Assembly (NCBI GenBank): GCA_907165065.1
Contig: OU015541.1
Coordinates: 11,771,001-11,835,000, forward strand
Source of the DNA: Caprimulgus europaeus
Taxonomy: Eukaryota; Chordata; Aves; Caprimulgiformes; Caprimulgidae
DNA length: 64,000 bases
Direction of reading: 5' to 3'
The notes under the pieces are model-generated. The model ran no database searches. It saw only the letters and a list, made by a program, of their open reading frames with translations, and was not told the origin of the DNA. Within the stretch, counting starts at the first letter, position 1; every line of letters begins with the position of its first letter. The position numbers were made by a program, and so were the translations under genes. Below are positions 36,201 to 49,169 of this stretch, piece after piece.

Positions 36201-39009
36201 TGCAATACAGCTCCAACTGATCCAACAGACACATCAAAAGATGCTGCTCAGGGACCTATTGGTCAGTCTTCCAACCTTGACGTGGGACTCACTTCCAACT
36301 ATTACATTTTATAGCAGTGATTAAAAAGGTTTCATTTCTTTCATGAGCTGGGAATGGTGTATTTTTTGCCTACTGGAAAGTTGTCTCTTATTTCACCCAG
36401 CAAAAAAAGCACAAGAATTAGACGATGAGGCAGCAAGGAAAAGAAATATGCTTAGCAGAAATAGCAAACCATCAGATTTGCACATTGCTGGAGATACAAA
36501 AGGAAAGATGATTGAGAAAAGGCTGCAAAGCCAAAAAAGCAACTGACAAGATTTATCTGCCATCTGCAAAAAAGAAAGGAGCAAACAGAAATAAACACAC
36601 TTGTGAGAAGGCAAGAGGAATGAGCGGTGGTTTATTATCATGGGGGACCTTTCACTGGCTGAACTTAGATTTTACTCATACAGTATATGTAATTTCTGGC
36701 CTCAGTAATGGTGGCTGAATATGCACAGTGAGACAGCATCATGTTGGCTCCTAACCCAGGAAAAGCATACAAGAGGCACCCAAGGAGCATAAGAACCATG
36801 GTGGCTTTTATATGTTTCCCTAGAGAGGGGCCTCCATGCTTGACTGGCCATTTGCACACCATCTGCAAGTGCTGTTAGGACATAAAGTTGGAATAGTCAA
36901 TTGTGCAAGGTAAAGAGGATCTTTTTTCGTGGTTAGACTGAATTCAAGATGCTAAGCACTTCTTGAGAGCTGTTCAGCCTCCTCATCTCCTAAAGACAGC
37001 AATAGATGTTGGAAGTTATCGAGTAACATGCAGAAAATCCCAGGCAAATGTACCAGCTGGTACTAATGGGAAAGAGTATAGGGAGCTGGGGAAAGAGTAA
37101 AGCTCCCTTTGCCATCTCGGTGCATTCCTGCCAACAGCTACTGATCCAATCTGATTCTAAACACAACCCTCAAAACTCGATTTTCACGCTTGGGGAGAGA
37201 TGAGGAACAGCTTACAACAAAGTCTCCGTGAACCATCATAATGAAGAGACTGTAAATATCAGATACAGCCAAACACAAGCTGGTAACGCAGGGGACCACA
37301 CGTTCCTCACCTACTGCTGTGCAGGGAACAGATATTGCATTGGATATTTAAAATTAGGAGCTTTCTCCCCCATTGCCACCTCACTGCAACAACCAGGCGC
37401 AGTACCACACCGATGCTGTCCTACCCAGAGAGGAAGGGTGGGATGGACAGCACAAGGGCAAAACTGGATTCAGCATCCAAGGTGAACTGCACAAACCATA
37501 CATGTGATACATCACTTAAAAAGGGGCTGCAGAAAGAAGTTACCATAAAGTTTCCATTCCAAAGCACTCAAATCTTACATTTGCTTATTAAATTTTAGCT
37601 GAAGGCCTCAGGCAATTGAGCAGAACACCCATCTAGCTACTGCACTTTGCTTTGCTTACTGCTATGGACATATAGACATAACCTTACATAAAGAAATTGT
37701 AAAGCCTAGGACTTTAATCTTGGTTAACCATTCCTTCCTCCTCTGGCTTTCAGGTTAAAATCGACATCATATTTCGGGTTTGGCTTTGTTGGGTTTTTTT
37801 TTCTTCCTTTTAAAACATTACGGGAATGTGGAACAAAAGAAGAATAGCACATCCTCTGTTTAAGAGCCCCTGATTCAAAGATCAGTTGAAACAATAGCAG
37901 GATTCTCATGAATTTTGTAGGCATTTCTAATAACCCAACGAGTCCAATTGGAAAGTCTGGGGTCTGCTGGGGACCTGTGCTCCCCCTGCTCACTGGTGCT
38001 TTCATACGGCTGCATGCACAGACATGTGGCATCCCTGCCAGCCTGACACCCAGACCCCAAAGAGTTGGGTGCTGTGTTAGGGCTCTGCTCCCTCATGAAT
38101 GCTGCAAAACAGGCTCCGAGATGACAAAACTTGTTGCAGTTGTAGTTCTTAGTCTTTGGCAATCATTCTTGATGGTACAGACTTTAAAGCCCTGACCCTC
38201 TCTCATGTGGTGTTTCTATAGTGCTTGGCACAGCAATGAAGGATGTATTTTCTAAAAAGTTCAATAAAAATCTGCTTCCCCATAAGCTAGACTTCAGGGG
38301 TGCAAGGAATTGCCAGCACTAAGTGCTCAAAACCTGACAGATCTCAGAAATGCTTGAAATTGGCTTGAAAATAATGGGGGGGAGGGGGGAAAATGTAGAG
38401 GATTTTTTATTTGCTTTTTGATTCTGGAGCCTAGAACATAATAACCACATCATGTTTTAAGCTCTTGTCCACCACACCGTGAAGACTAGAAGCATGTGGG
38501 TACACATGTCTGTAAGTAAGAAATGTGCTGGGGTTTATTTTTTATATATTAAAAGTGAGAGTTCAAAGAAATAGCAAGATTACAAGAGCTCAGGTTTTAA
38601 GAGAACCCCCAAGCATTACTGGAAAGATTCACAGTAACATTACCAGGCTTGGTACCTTCAAACTCTTTCTCCAAGGTCAATAGCCTCTACTCACAGCTGA
38701 GGATCTCCTTCCCTCAGGTAGCACTACCAAAAGAGAGTTAAACAGTGACAAGCAGAGACTAACATGCTTGTAAAATATGTAGTAAACAAGCAGGCTAACA
38801 CCACTCAGCTGTTGTTGCAACACCCCAAAATTATACTGGATAATTAATATATTAGCATTATTCAGCATTTGCTAAATCCAAGGGTTTATTCTGGCCAGTC
38901 AAAACCAGAAATAGCACATCTCAACCAAACAACAGGAGCCGCACGTGCTGGAATCAAGCAGCAGCAAAGCCAAGAGCTGGAGCATATGCTCAGCTCTGAT
39001 GAACAGGAA
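33260..39009. other. Non-coding stretch, no supported gene
   Basis: AT-rich at 33260-35100, then mixed. A G7-A-G6 run lies at 38376-38389. No transposon was found except the doubtful MIR/L2 tail at 38212. Open frames are short and unrecognised. Confidence 0.6.
38212..38245 (+). repeat. Possible MIR/L2 tail fragment
   Basis: TATAGTGCTTGGCACAGCAATG resembles the AGTGCTTGGCACATAGTA tail common to MIR and L2 elements, split here at GCACAG. Only about 20 bases match and the sequence upstream is not clearly MIR, so it could be chance. Confidence 0.3.
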
Positions 39010-39072
39010 CGCACACGTGCTTAAGAAGTTAAGCATGGGATTAAATATTTTGCTGGATTGAGACCAGATGAA
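39010..39072 (-). repeat. Ancient amniote interspersed repeat fragment
   Basis: The plus strand reads CGCACACGTGCTTAAGAAG, TTAAGCATGGGATTAAATA and TTTTGCTGGATTGAGACC. This matches the common bird and turtle motif ACATGCTTAAGTGCTTTGC TGGATCGGGGCC with gaps. I read the family in minus orientation here, based on the usual GATCCAGCAAAGCACTTAAG form. An internal GCTTAA/TTAAGC inverted repeat is part of the motif. Confidence 0.5.
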
Positions 39073-42000
39073 TTCCATAGATAGTTTATTGGTATCATTA
39101 CTACAGGACTGAGAATATCCCATGTTAAAGCTGGTTAACCTTTTTCACGATAACTTTTTCATGCAGTTTATCCAAAATATACTGGCATTTACTCATTTCA
39201 AGTTAAAGATTCAAAACAACAAGATCAGCAACTATCCAATTTGTTATGACAAAGCAGAGCAGGTCCAGTTACTATTTTGTACCCTAGGAATGGTTTTGAT
39301 AATCTACTGTATCTTAAGAAAATGGTGCTAAACCCAAAATGATGGGGCAGAATGTGCAACAAGTAAACACTAGCAGGAATATTTGGATATGCACAGCAGC
39401 AGAATGAGGGGAGTTTAGGCATTCCTATCTTGTTTGTTTTTAAACACAATGTTCCTGCTGTGGAGGTGGTTAAAAGCAGATGTTGATATTCAAGACTCCT
39501 TTTTTTTTTTTAATTTAAAATACTAATTCTGAATAATATCACAAAAGACAAGAGGATAGTGCTACTTTAGAGAGATTCATTCCTTGCTTTTTTTTTTTTA
39601 AACCAACAGGCATTTCAGATGTTCAGGAAACATGAGTGTAGCACATCTGGATTTTTATTTAATTACCTTTTTCCTAAATGAGATTACAACAGGACATGTG
39701 GTGTCTTTCAAAGCAAACACCTGTAGTCAGAATTAGAAGCTTCACAACTACCACCGCTTAAGTTCCCAGGGGTTGGGGAGGTGGTGGGGAATTGTTCAGC
39801 TCAGACTCAGGGAAAGCTGGCAACCTCATCAGCAGCGTTATCAAGGCCTCTCCAGATCTGAATAGCTTTCCTGTCTGCATATTTTTATATGTATGCATAT
39901 ATATTTATTTATTCATTTTATTTTAAGGCTAGTTCCAACAGGAAAAAAGTAATAGTACAGTGAGAATTTCCTGTGACAGTATAACCAGAAAAAAAAAGTC
40001 CATTAAATAAAATAAAGCTAGACAAAGCCTTATGTGAAACTGAAATAAGGCTGAGATGCCCCAGGTGCAACATGGGTCAACTGCCCTTCTTACAGCTCAG
40101 CGCTGGAAACGTGCCCAGCTTTTGTAAAAGGTCCCAAAGCCACGCTAGAAGGTTCAAGATGTTGACTGGCCTTGGGCTACGCACTTGGCTGCTGCAGAGG
40201 CAACAACCTTTGTTCCTGACACAGGGCTGGATTTTTTTTTATTATTATTTTTTTTTGGGGGGGGTTTCACCAAGAGTTCTTCCCTCTCACAGGAAAAAGA
40301 ACTGCTCAGCAGTTGGGGTTTGCAGGCTGACATGTTGGCATCCCCCTTTTTTTTTTCCACAGACAAAACTCTATTTGGAAAATGGATGCAAGCCCATTGT
40401 TAACACTGGCTTCATGTGGCTGGCAGCTCCAGGAGACTGTGGGCTGGAGTATAGCTGCAGAGATTCTGCAAAGCCCTGTCAGCATGCATTTGATCCTATC
40501 CTGCACAGGCCAGGACTGGAGAGAGGGCACCATGGACTCCACATACAATGACAGGATTCATCAACAAGAATAAAGAGTGAAATTGGATGTGGACCAGGAC
40601 ATTGCTCTGTCTCTTCTTGTAAACAAACTCCAGCTCGTTTCCTGAAAGTCCCCCAAACTATCTACCAACTGGCAATGATTTCTGAACAGAGTAGACAGAA
40701 GACCCAGAAGTGGAATTGCATAATGCTGGTCCCACCACTTGTCATTCTGCTTTATAAGTCTTTTACTTTCATTTTAACAGACAATGGACCGATGGAAGGG
40801 CCGGAGGGACAGAGGGGAATCCATTCCTCCACATTTTTCCATAAGTAGGTAAAAGCCATCAACTTTCTCCAGGATCAGGGCTTGTTCAGTGTCGCAGGGG
40901 CAACAAGAAGTATTGGCTCACAGCTGGTCATCTGCGGCGGGACATCAGGGGGAGAGGAACACTGCCAAAATGGGAGACGTGATTTAAGCATGTAGGTCTT
41001 AGTGGCATCAGCACAGGGACAGAAGCTGAATTCAGGTTTGCAGAGAAAATTACCAAGTGATACAGTGCAGAAAATTAAAGGACAATGACCGAAAGTGAGT
41101 CCCTATGAGCCTCAAAGGAATGCTAGAAAATGCCAAGGAGTGTCTGTTTCTACCTCTGCTTTCTTTGTGTACTGCTAAATTGCTCCCTCCTGAGAGGGCT
41201 TGTCTCTAGTGCTCATAAAAATACTCCCAAGAAAGTAGCTGTGTTCTCTGCAACCTTCATACCCTCTCTTTTCAGCTGAAATTAAGCAATAGAAAAGAGG
41301 ACAGCTTTTCCAGCAAACATGATTTTACAGCACAAGCCCCATCACTCCTCCCTTCTTCTCTTATTATTATAATAAGGGTATTTTTGTTTGTTTAAATGGG
41401 AAAAACAAACAAAGGAGTGTATTCTGCAATACATGCCCCTTTCCCTCACCCACAGAAATGCTCCTAAAACACCAGGTTTGAGAACTGCCTTTCATCTCAC
41501 TACCCACACTGAAACCTTGGCAGGGCAAAGTGCCTGAACCAGTGCCGGCTCTCTGCTGCCACCCCAAACTTCCTCCTCCTTCCCTCTTCCTAAACACTGC
41601 CTCACCCTCCAAAAAGTCCTCCACAGAGAAACAAATCAAAGTTCAACTTTGGCTTTACATAAATTAAAAAGCAGAGTATTTATACGATTCTCCACCCACC
41701 ATCAACCGTCTCCTGTTGTAAGGTGCAAAAGTCTCACTGACGTCCAAGAAGCGATTGTAAGGCTGGTCCTGAAGGCAGATATCCCATGCTCCAAACCAGA
41801 TGTGTTATCATACATACAATTACCAACAACCTAACTCTTGCAATGTTTTGGCAGCAGTCACTGTGTCCAGTTCCACTTCAAAGCTACCTCTGTGCTTTCA
41901 GAATCGCGGTAAGCGCTCTCTCTAATTACTACATGTTTCCAGTGTGTTTTTAACCATCATCATTAAGGGATTGAACATAACCCACTGAGATACAGAAGTG

Positions 42001-43424
42001 TAAACATGAGCAATAATTATTCCAACCTCCTCACTGGTTTCAGGTAATGATCACACTACATATTTAAAGCTGCTGCTCGGTTTATGATGGTCTGGTTTAG
42101 AATCACATTATCTTTCGTGTTTCTGGTTAAGGCCAACTAAAGGTTAAGGTCTGTAGAGGAGAGGAAAGCATGTTTCAAAATTATTTTAAAGGCTTTTAGT
42201 TATTTAAAGTCAATGTCTGTGACCTGTTAAGAATCAGCAAAGATGAAGACATCTGCCTTATGCTATTCCAGAGTAAACAGATCTGCTGCAGAACTGTAAG
42301 ACAACTTAAAGTTGGAATTTCAGTTTAATTTATGGTAGACATGCCACTGGCATTTCTCAGTGTAGAAGTGGTCATGTTAGTTTTAATCAAGCTAACACCG
42401 GTGCTAGAAGCACTCTAAACACAGCAGTCCAACACTCACAGATGTGCTAATATTTGCCCTAGTTTTCAAGAAACAAGTGGGAGAGGAAGGGAGAGCTTCT
42501 CATTAAGGCAGGAGTTTGAAAGGGCCTCTAAGCCCATCAGTCAGTGCTGCACTCACCGAATGTCCCACGAAATACAGTGTCCTTTATTATACTCTTCAAA
42601 CCCCATGAACAAAGTACACAGGGGATAGTTTTTCCTATATAATTTTGTAGTTACTGGTCACTTTTCTGGCTGCTCAGCTGACACGGCTAAGCTACGTGCA
42701 GATAAATAATATATGCTCAGAGCTCACCTCTAGCTCGCCTGCGTGCCTGGCTGCAATCACAGCACGGCGTGCATCACCCCACAAGTGCATGATTTCTTGT
42801 GCTGGGAATGTCCCAGATTTAACCATTTCTAATCTGGTTCATCCACACCATATAACAGGGACCTACAGCCACCCAAATCCTTAAGAGAAGCTTGAAGGCT
42901 TCAACACACGAAAAGGCTACCTAAGTGCTAGCTGATATGCAATAAAATCTGTGTACATCACTTAACACAGCAGGTATCCACTGGAGACAGTTTAGGTGGT
43001 TTTCCTTGAAAGTTAAAGTAACACAAAAGACCTCACATTTGCCAGGGACACAAGCCATGAACGCCTGATCCTGTGTGTCTGACCCTAAGCTGCAATCTGT
43101 CCTGAGCAAAACTGAATTGTTTTCATCAGGAGGTATGTTTCGTTTGAGGTTTTGTTGTTTGACTACTATCTTGGTTTTGTTCTAAAAAAAATATTTTTTT
43201 CCCTGTTTTTCAGTGAAATACCAGAAATAGAAAATTGTTGTTGACATGGTTTTAAAACATTGCAATTTTTTTTTAATTATTATTATTTTTCTTGGTAAAA
43301 TCTAAAGGAACTATCCAGCCACTAAAAAGTTTGAAATAAATATAATTTTTGCAAAATACCTTCCGAAAACTTTTTTAAGACCTTCCACCAGACATGTTCC
43401 AGTTTATCCTTGGCTCTGATGTGG
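39073..43424. other. Non-coding stretch, no supported gene
   Basis: Contains T10-type runs and the T/G8 tract. Segment 41700-41930 keeps a few CpGs, including TGACGTCC (CRE-like) and AATCGCGGTAAGCGC, but nothing further supports a site or an exon. Confidence 0.6.
40231..40264. repeat. T-rich tract joined to G8
   Basis: T9, ATTATTA, T9, then eight consecutive G. Low complexity. Confidence 0.8.
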
Positions 43425-43500
43425 AGCTCCTGAGTGACCTTATGACACAATTTTCTGTGTCATCATTCCCTATCTGTGGAGATAATAGGAATTCTAGTCT
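43425..43500 (+). mobile_element. MIR remnant (core to tail)
   Basis: The stretch contains GAGTGACCTTATGACACA, TTCTGTGTCATCATTCCCTA and TCTGTGGAGATAATAGG in order. It matches the MIR layout GTGTGACCTTGGGCAAG, CTCTGTGCCTCAGTTTCC and CATCTGTAAAATGGGGATAAT with similar spacing. There are several substitutions and a short deletion. The orientation is plus. Confidence 0.55.
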
Positions 43501-43628
43501 CCAAATAAGTGATTTTTCATCAGGAAAATGACAGTTCATCAGATTGAAAGTTACTGCAGAGATATGTCAGCTTTGAATAATTACAGCTTTTGTGGGAAAT
43601 ATTTCTCCAAGATGCAGATCCCAGAAAA

Positions 43629-43700
43629 AAAAAAAAGAAAACCAACCAAATAAAAAAACCACTCAGTCACAATAATCATAATAGTAATAATAAAAACCCC
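43629..43700. repeat. A-rich and (AAT)n-like low-complexity sequence
   Basis: An A11 run and A-rich ACC units followed by CAATAATCATAATAG and TAATAATAAAAACCCC. Low complexity. Confidence 0.7.
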
Positions 43701-46435
43701 AAAACAGGCTATTTCAAACTACACTAAGGCTTTGTTTTTCACAAGCCATGTGGCATAAATAAGAAGCCAAGCTTTGATCACGGCTGCAAAGGTGGAATTC
43801 CCATTGGAAGTGCACTGACACCACCCATTATTCATGCCCAAATATCTAATATGGAAATAAAAACTCCCAACAGGCTGACACCCACTTCCATGGGCGCAGT
43901 CCAAGGCATGTCCCACACTGCTGCATGAAGTTGGCAGAGGCACAGAGGGCTCCCATGGGCCCTGCTGCCCATCAGCCATCTGTGCCCACAGGTGGAGATG
44001 GGAAGAAAGGAAGGCTCCACCCTGTTCCCAAAGGATGGGTTCAACCTCTTCCCCCCAAGTGAAAAGAGCTCAGCCAGGCTCACAGTCTTCAATTCATAAG
44101 TGTTCATCTATGAAATCGGATTCCCACCCCTCTCCACTAAGAATCTGCTATTTCAACGAAGCACAAGATGTCAGGATTTTTGCCAACATGAGCACAGCTG
44201 TCAAAATCTCATCCTTGGAAAGAATCCCAGATAGACACATGTTTTACCCCAGCCAAAATGGTCAAACTTTGCAGAGAAACATTCAGAGAGGAAAAAAGGT
44301 TCCATATTGTCACTGCAATATCTTGGGACTGCTTACAGCCAGACAACTGGGAAGCAGTGTTTTAATAGCTGAACCATTAAAAGCAACAGGCATCTTGCTA
44401 TTGACAGCAATAAGAACAGATTCAGTGCCTTTGGCACAAGATTATCAAAAGCAGCATTGCAGGAAAGCAAATAAGCTTGTTTGGATTTGGGAGACAACAA
44501 ATAGAAAGGAAAATATGCTTACAATTTTCTGTCTCTATAGTATGTTTTTCTAAATATCTTCAGCACTTTTGCCAGGCATTTCCAATGTAAGTCTGACAAG
44601 ACTTGGGTTTTTATTGTCCTTGGGTTCATGTTCTTTCAAGCCTACCTGGATATTCAAACCTAAGAGACTTGGCTGGACTTGCCACTGGTGCAATGGGGAG
44701 GATGCAGACAGCTTCCTCTCTGGATTATGCCAGGGACTAGAGACAACCACAGCTCTGCAGCCCCCCTGGGCACTGCCACAAGCCATCTTGTGTGGAGCAA
44801 AGGGAGCAGGAGGCACTGAGGCTGTGTTCCTGCTGACAGCACAGACCTCTCTGTGTCTGCTGGGAACTTTGAGAGGAGGATTCTTAACCTGGAGTTTTGC
44901 AGTTTCCCATCACAAACGTATGTTGTCCAGCCTGAATTGAGCAAGATTCCCAACCCTCTGAGCAGGTGAGCATCAACTTATTTCTCCTGATCTGAGATGT
45001 GAAAAGGACACATAATTATGCTCTGGTCACATATAGGAGCAGTGACAAAGCTAGCAGAGGTCCAGCAACTCCTCAGTCCTTTGTGCAAATGGGACCCGTA
45101 TGTGTTGCCTTTCTTAGCCTGGCCCAGTGTGCGTGCAAGCAGCAGCCAGCCAGCACGAGGTGAACTCCTCCAGCTGAGGGAGTGGGGAGGGGAGGTGGCA
45201 TCAGCAACAGCAATCATTATCCTCTTTACTGGAAAACGTGTATCTGAATGGCCAAATTTACTAGCTGTTCCAGATCTTTATGAGATTTATGAGGCTTAAG
45301 AAAAAAATTTACTAGGAAGACATAAAACTTCAGTGGTTTGAAATGGAAATGTTTGCAAGGGACTTGGGATCAGCTGGTTTCAATTGCAACCCTGTCTGAA
45401 TCAGGGAGGGCTTCACTTCAGGTCTGAGGACCTCAAACCTCTCCTGACCTGACCCTCCAAAGACAGCTAGAGATTAAAGCTGACTAGAGAGCCAATGCTC
45501 CATCGTTGGGAGGAGCTGTGGTACCCCAGATAAAGGGAAAAGCACAGATAATGGAGATGATGAGGAGCACATGGCAGAGACACTCACATCTTATGCGAAC
45601 TAGCCCAGTCCTGAGCTCAAGTTGATAATACCTGGTGAATCTAAACTGCTTCCTGATCCTGCACCACCCACCCCAGCACTCCTGGTTCTGTGGGGCTTGT
45701 TAAATGGTGTGGAAACCTAAACCTGAGCTGTGTCCTTGCATTTGCACCCTGCTGGGAGCCATACAACCTGATCTTCTGGCAGGGAGAGCTCCAGGCTGCA
45801 TGGGGCAGGGACACCTGCGTGGCTCTGCACCCAGTTCTTTTGGTGCAGGACTGGTTCCCAGCAGAGGCACATGAATGCCTTTGTACCCTGGTTCCTTATT
45901 TTCCCTCTGCTCACAGGGAAACCCCTCCTGGTTCTGAAAAAGCACATTGCCCCAGACTCAGCCTCTGCCTTCACAGAGGCAATCCCAAACTCTAAACTTT
46001 GTGAAGAAATCTTAGCTCTGAGTTGAATTTGACACAGTGCAAAATAGAAACTGAAATCCCCTCCAAGCATAATAGACAGGACAACAAAACACTTGGAAAA
46101 TGTTGTTTTTGCCATATCAGAAGCCCAAAACCACATTACACACATCTCTTAATGAGGGTAATGAGCTTTAACTTAACAGCCTCTGAACTGAGCTCATCAT
46201 CCACTTAGAGTAATACTCCCTTCAGTGCCTTGTAGGGCATGTTGGGATAGGTTGGCCAACATTTAACACCTTTGCATTTGCCAGCATTTGTTCCTGGCCC
46301 TGAAACAAACACAAAACACGCTGAAGATTTCCAAAGGGTATCTGAGGGGGTGAGGAGTTGATGCAGACACTGCTGATGAGCTTATCGCAGCGCTCACACC
46401 CCTCCTCACCTTACAGGATGCTTAATTACAGCGGG
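43700..46435. other. Non-coding stretch with the longest chance frame
   Basis: A 172-codon plus frame at 44035-44553 is one of the two longest in the window. Its translation has no signal peptide, membrane segment, domain or repeat that I can recognise, and several shorter frames overlap it. It is treated as chance. Confidence 0.6.
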
Positions 46436-46865
46436 CTCTTGCGGGATTCACACCTAGAAACTCACAAGAGCTCTGCTGGCAATAGGATTCGGTGTGAGCT
46501 GGAAGGTGTGTGGGTTTCCATCTTCTCTCCTCCCTCCAAACTACTGGAGAATATTTCCCTTCCTTCTTCCTCTTATTTGATCTTATGTCCCACAGCCCAG
46601 GCACAGAGCTGCCTGGCTCACCTGGCTGGCAGAGGCTCACTGGAAATAGCCGGAGAGTTTCCAGTTCATAATCCTTTTCACTGGGATTGCCTTTAATCCT
46701 GTGTAATTGAAAATACCAAACGCTGCATTCTAATACATAGGAAACTTCTTTTATGTAAAGCCCTCGAGATGACAACAACAGTGCTGCTGTCAACACAGGA
46801 TTTCCCACAGCGGATCAGCTCACCTGCCCCAGCTCCTGCCTCCGCGCTGGCTCACGCTCAGCAGT
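46436..46865. promoter_or_regulatory. Candidate regulatory element with TAATCC/GGATT cluster
   Basis: TAATCC occurs at 46669-46674 and 46694-46699, with GGGATTG between them at 46683-46689. Further GGATT cores lie at about 46444, 46486 and 46798. TAATCC is the core bound by K50 homeodomain proteins (OTX, CRX, PITX, GSC). The region also keeps CpGs (GCTTATCGCAGCGC just upstream, ACAGCGGGCTCTTGCGGG, TCCGCGCTGGCTCACGC), unusual for neutral avian DNA. Open frames crossing it are unrecognised. Confidence 0.35.
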
Positions 46866-47956
46866 GCCACATCACTAAATGCCCTTGTCAATATTCAGCA
46901 CTGCTGTGTGAGGAGACAGAGTTTTACATAATTCTGTTCAGGCACCCTTTATGTCTTGAAATGTGATTTTTTGATTGCTTTCCCTAGCTTGCAAATTACG
47001 TACAGCACTGACTTGTGTATGGACATTCCAAAAATCTTCTTGGTCTGTTCCAGATATTCCATCTTGCAGGATGGAAATCCACAAATTCACCTTATTCTGT
47101 ATAAAGACGCATTTACTTGTTAGAATTAACGTTGGCATTATCTTTGTAAGATCTCTTACCAGATAAGCATGATTATGAATCTTTTCTGGCCTTGAAAACT
47201 GTAAACTCAGGTAGTTTCACTTAGCAATTAGGTTTTGAAACACAGAAACAAACTTCTCAGTCTACTTCTAGGAGAAGTTAAGAGCATCTCACAGGTCGTC
47301 CAGTACTTTGATCAAAATTTCTACAGAACTGGCCAAACATATTACCTCAAAATCTGTAAGCATGGGTTTTAACAAAGAAATGCATACTTGGGTCTAGCTT
47401 GGAATACACTTAATTAAGTTTTCTTCATCCACAGCATCATTGTGAACTATTATCTGGAAGGAAAGACAATTCTGGCTCTTACCTACCAGCTCATCCTATG
47501 ACATGAAGCTTATGCTGTCTACTCCAAAGCAATGCAGTTCAGCACACATCAAGCTGTAGCTGTGGTCCTGCTGTAGTTTCTCCAAGAAAGTAAATGACCC
47601 GGCAGTGTTTGCCAAGCCTCAATCTTTCAAGACCCTCTTTCCCCAGGACTCCCATTCCCTTCTCGCTGTCTGTGATTTGAAAAAGAAAGTTTACTGTTAC
47701 CAACATGGTATATGAACGAGATAAATCATCTGCAATGCAGTGAAGTGTAAACTGCTGTTCATTACATGAAGCCCCAAACCAATCAAGGTCCGTTGTCTCC
47801 AGTGTGTAACGGGGCATCCCGTGGCCCAAGAAACTTATCACCAACATTTTTTTTATTTCCACAATGATATGGAATCAGGTTTTGATTTTTTTTTTCTCCC
47901 CACATTTGACTACATTCACATTTCTTCAATAAATGCTTTACATGAACATATTTCAG

Positions 47957-48042
47957 CCAGTGGGTTACTTGCAAACCCTTCACATCGATTATCGACCCAA
48001 GCGCCAGTGGTGATCCCTGGCCGGTGTTGCACGACTGCTCCC
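47957..48042 (+). other. Exon-like segment, unproven
   Basis: The 86-base segment is preceded by ATATTTCAG (acceptor-like, with only a moderate pyrimidine stretch) and followed by GTAAGT (a good donor). One plus frame is open across it, starting QWVTCKPF and ending near VLHDCS; another plus frame and a minus frame are open too, so the open frame carries little weight. It holds six CpGs (ATCGATTATCGACC, AAGCGCC, GGCCGGTG, GCACGAC and CCCGTA), far above its surroundings. It could be an exon of a coding or long non-coding transcript, or a conserved non-coding element. No family was recognised. Confidence 0.2.
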
Positions 48043-48279
48043 GTAAGTCACACAGACCTGTTTCTGTTCCTGCCTTGCAAAAGCAGTAACTTATATTTGA
48101 AAGGAGCATTTCAGTACTGGCAGGGAACCATTTTCCTTAGTATTGGTGATTAATTTCTCTTCTTTTCCATGAATTTCCATAAAAAGAAAACTAATAGTGA
48201 TAAGAAAAAACTGGATAAGGAATAAATAAATGTGACTATAGAAGTTTTTGTCCTTAATCTCATTAATGTTTTCCAGTGA

Positions 48280-48740
48280 AAACACTCATGTTATTCTCAC
48301 TGGCATTCCTCACGGGGTAAAGTATTACCCAGCTTAACAAAAGAGAGCTCAATGTGAATTTCTGGTTTTACTCAAATATGTTTTTATTTATATTGTCTTC
48401 ACATTCAAAAATTAGAGAGCTATCCCTTGATAAACCATTTATGCCTACTTATATTTAACTGACTATAAACTACTGATAGCTTCTTTATCTGTCAAATACT
48501 ACATTCATGAATAGTGATAATTCACCTATATGAAAGACCTCAGAGCTTAGATTTCTAAAAATTAAATGCACACTTATAACCAAATTTGACATTTTTAACT
48601 GTTCTGTATTTACCTGTATATTTGTCAGACCATTACCTAAATGCCCATGTGTTAACCAATTAGTTAATGAGCAGTGTTATTAAGAAGGAACTGTAGTTTT
48701 CCAGAAACCTGAGAAACTGTGAACACTCAAATAACAAATC
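48280..48740. promoter_or_regulatory. AT-rich candidate conserved non-coding block
   Basis: Complex AT-rich sequence with TAAAGTATTACCCAGC, CCATTTATGCCTACTTAT, AACCAATTAGTTAATGAGC and GTGTTATTAAGAAGG. It lacks simple repeats and recognisable transposon sequence. It looks like an enhancer-type block, but the call is by appearance only. Confidence 0.22.
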
Positions 48741-49169
48741 TAAATAAATCAACAACTTTAGACCCCTCTCTTAGTATTTGACAATACACAGGATTGTAAA
48801 CGTTTTCTCCAGTATTATTCTTTCTCCCTTTATCTCCAGCTCAAATGGATTTGTAGCTCAGGTCACTATAGCATATTGCACTCTTAACACATTTAACCCG
48901 AAATTTCCAGTAAGGCACACAGCTCTTTGGCTTTCTACAGGCATTAACTACTAAGTCTTTCAGGCCTGTTTCAATTGCAGCCTTTAACACTGACAGATAC
49001 CACAGCACATACAGAGATTTACTGCTATAGGTCTCTTTAACCAACCAAAAATAAAGCACAACAATATGGCATTGTCACTCTGGGGAACAGGCTGGTGTAG
49101 ATGTACTTGGCCTTGAAATTAATTGTTTATATTTTCTAAATTTTTCAAGATCATCAGGATGTACACAGA

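Noticed and set aside
39018..39033. GCTTAA/TTAAGC hairpin as a separate element
   Set aside because: It is part of the old interspersed repeat motif at 39010-39072, not an independent structure.
41880..41915. AATCGCGGTAAGCGC read as a splice donor
   Set aside because: No open frame or acceptor supports an exon; the donor match alone is common by chance.
44035..44553. 172-codon plus-strand open frame
   Set aside because: No recognisable domain, signal or membrane segment; shorter frames overlap it; no splice-site or promoter support. A frame this long is expected by chance in 64 kb.
46422..46808. 128-codon minus-strand open frame
   Set aside because: The region looks regulatory (TAATCC cluster); the translation is unrecognised and competing frames are open on the other strand.
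47539..48109. Two overlapping minus-strand open frames (107 and 108 codons)
   Set aside because: They are in different frames without a clear splice junction joining them, and neither translation is recognised. Only the small plus-strand segment at 47957-48042 was kept, as a weak candidate.
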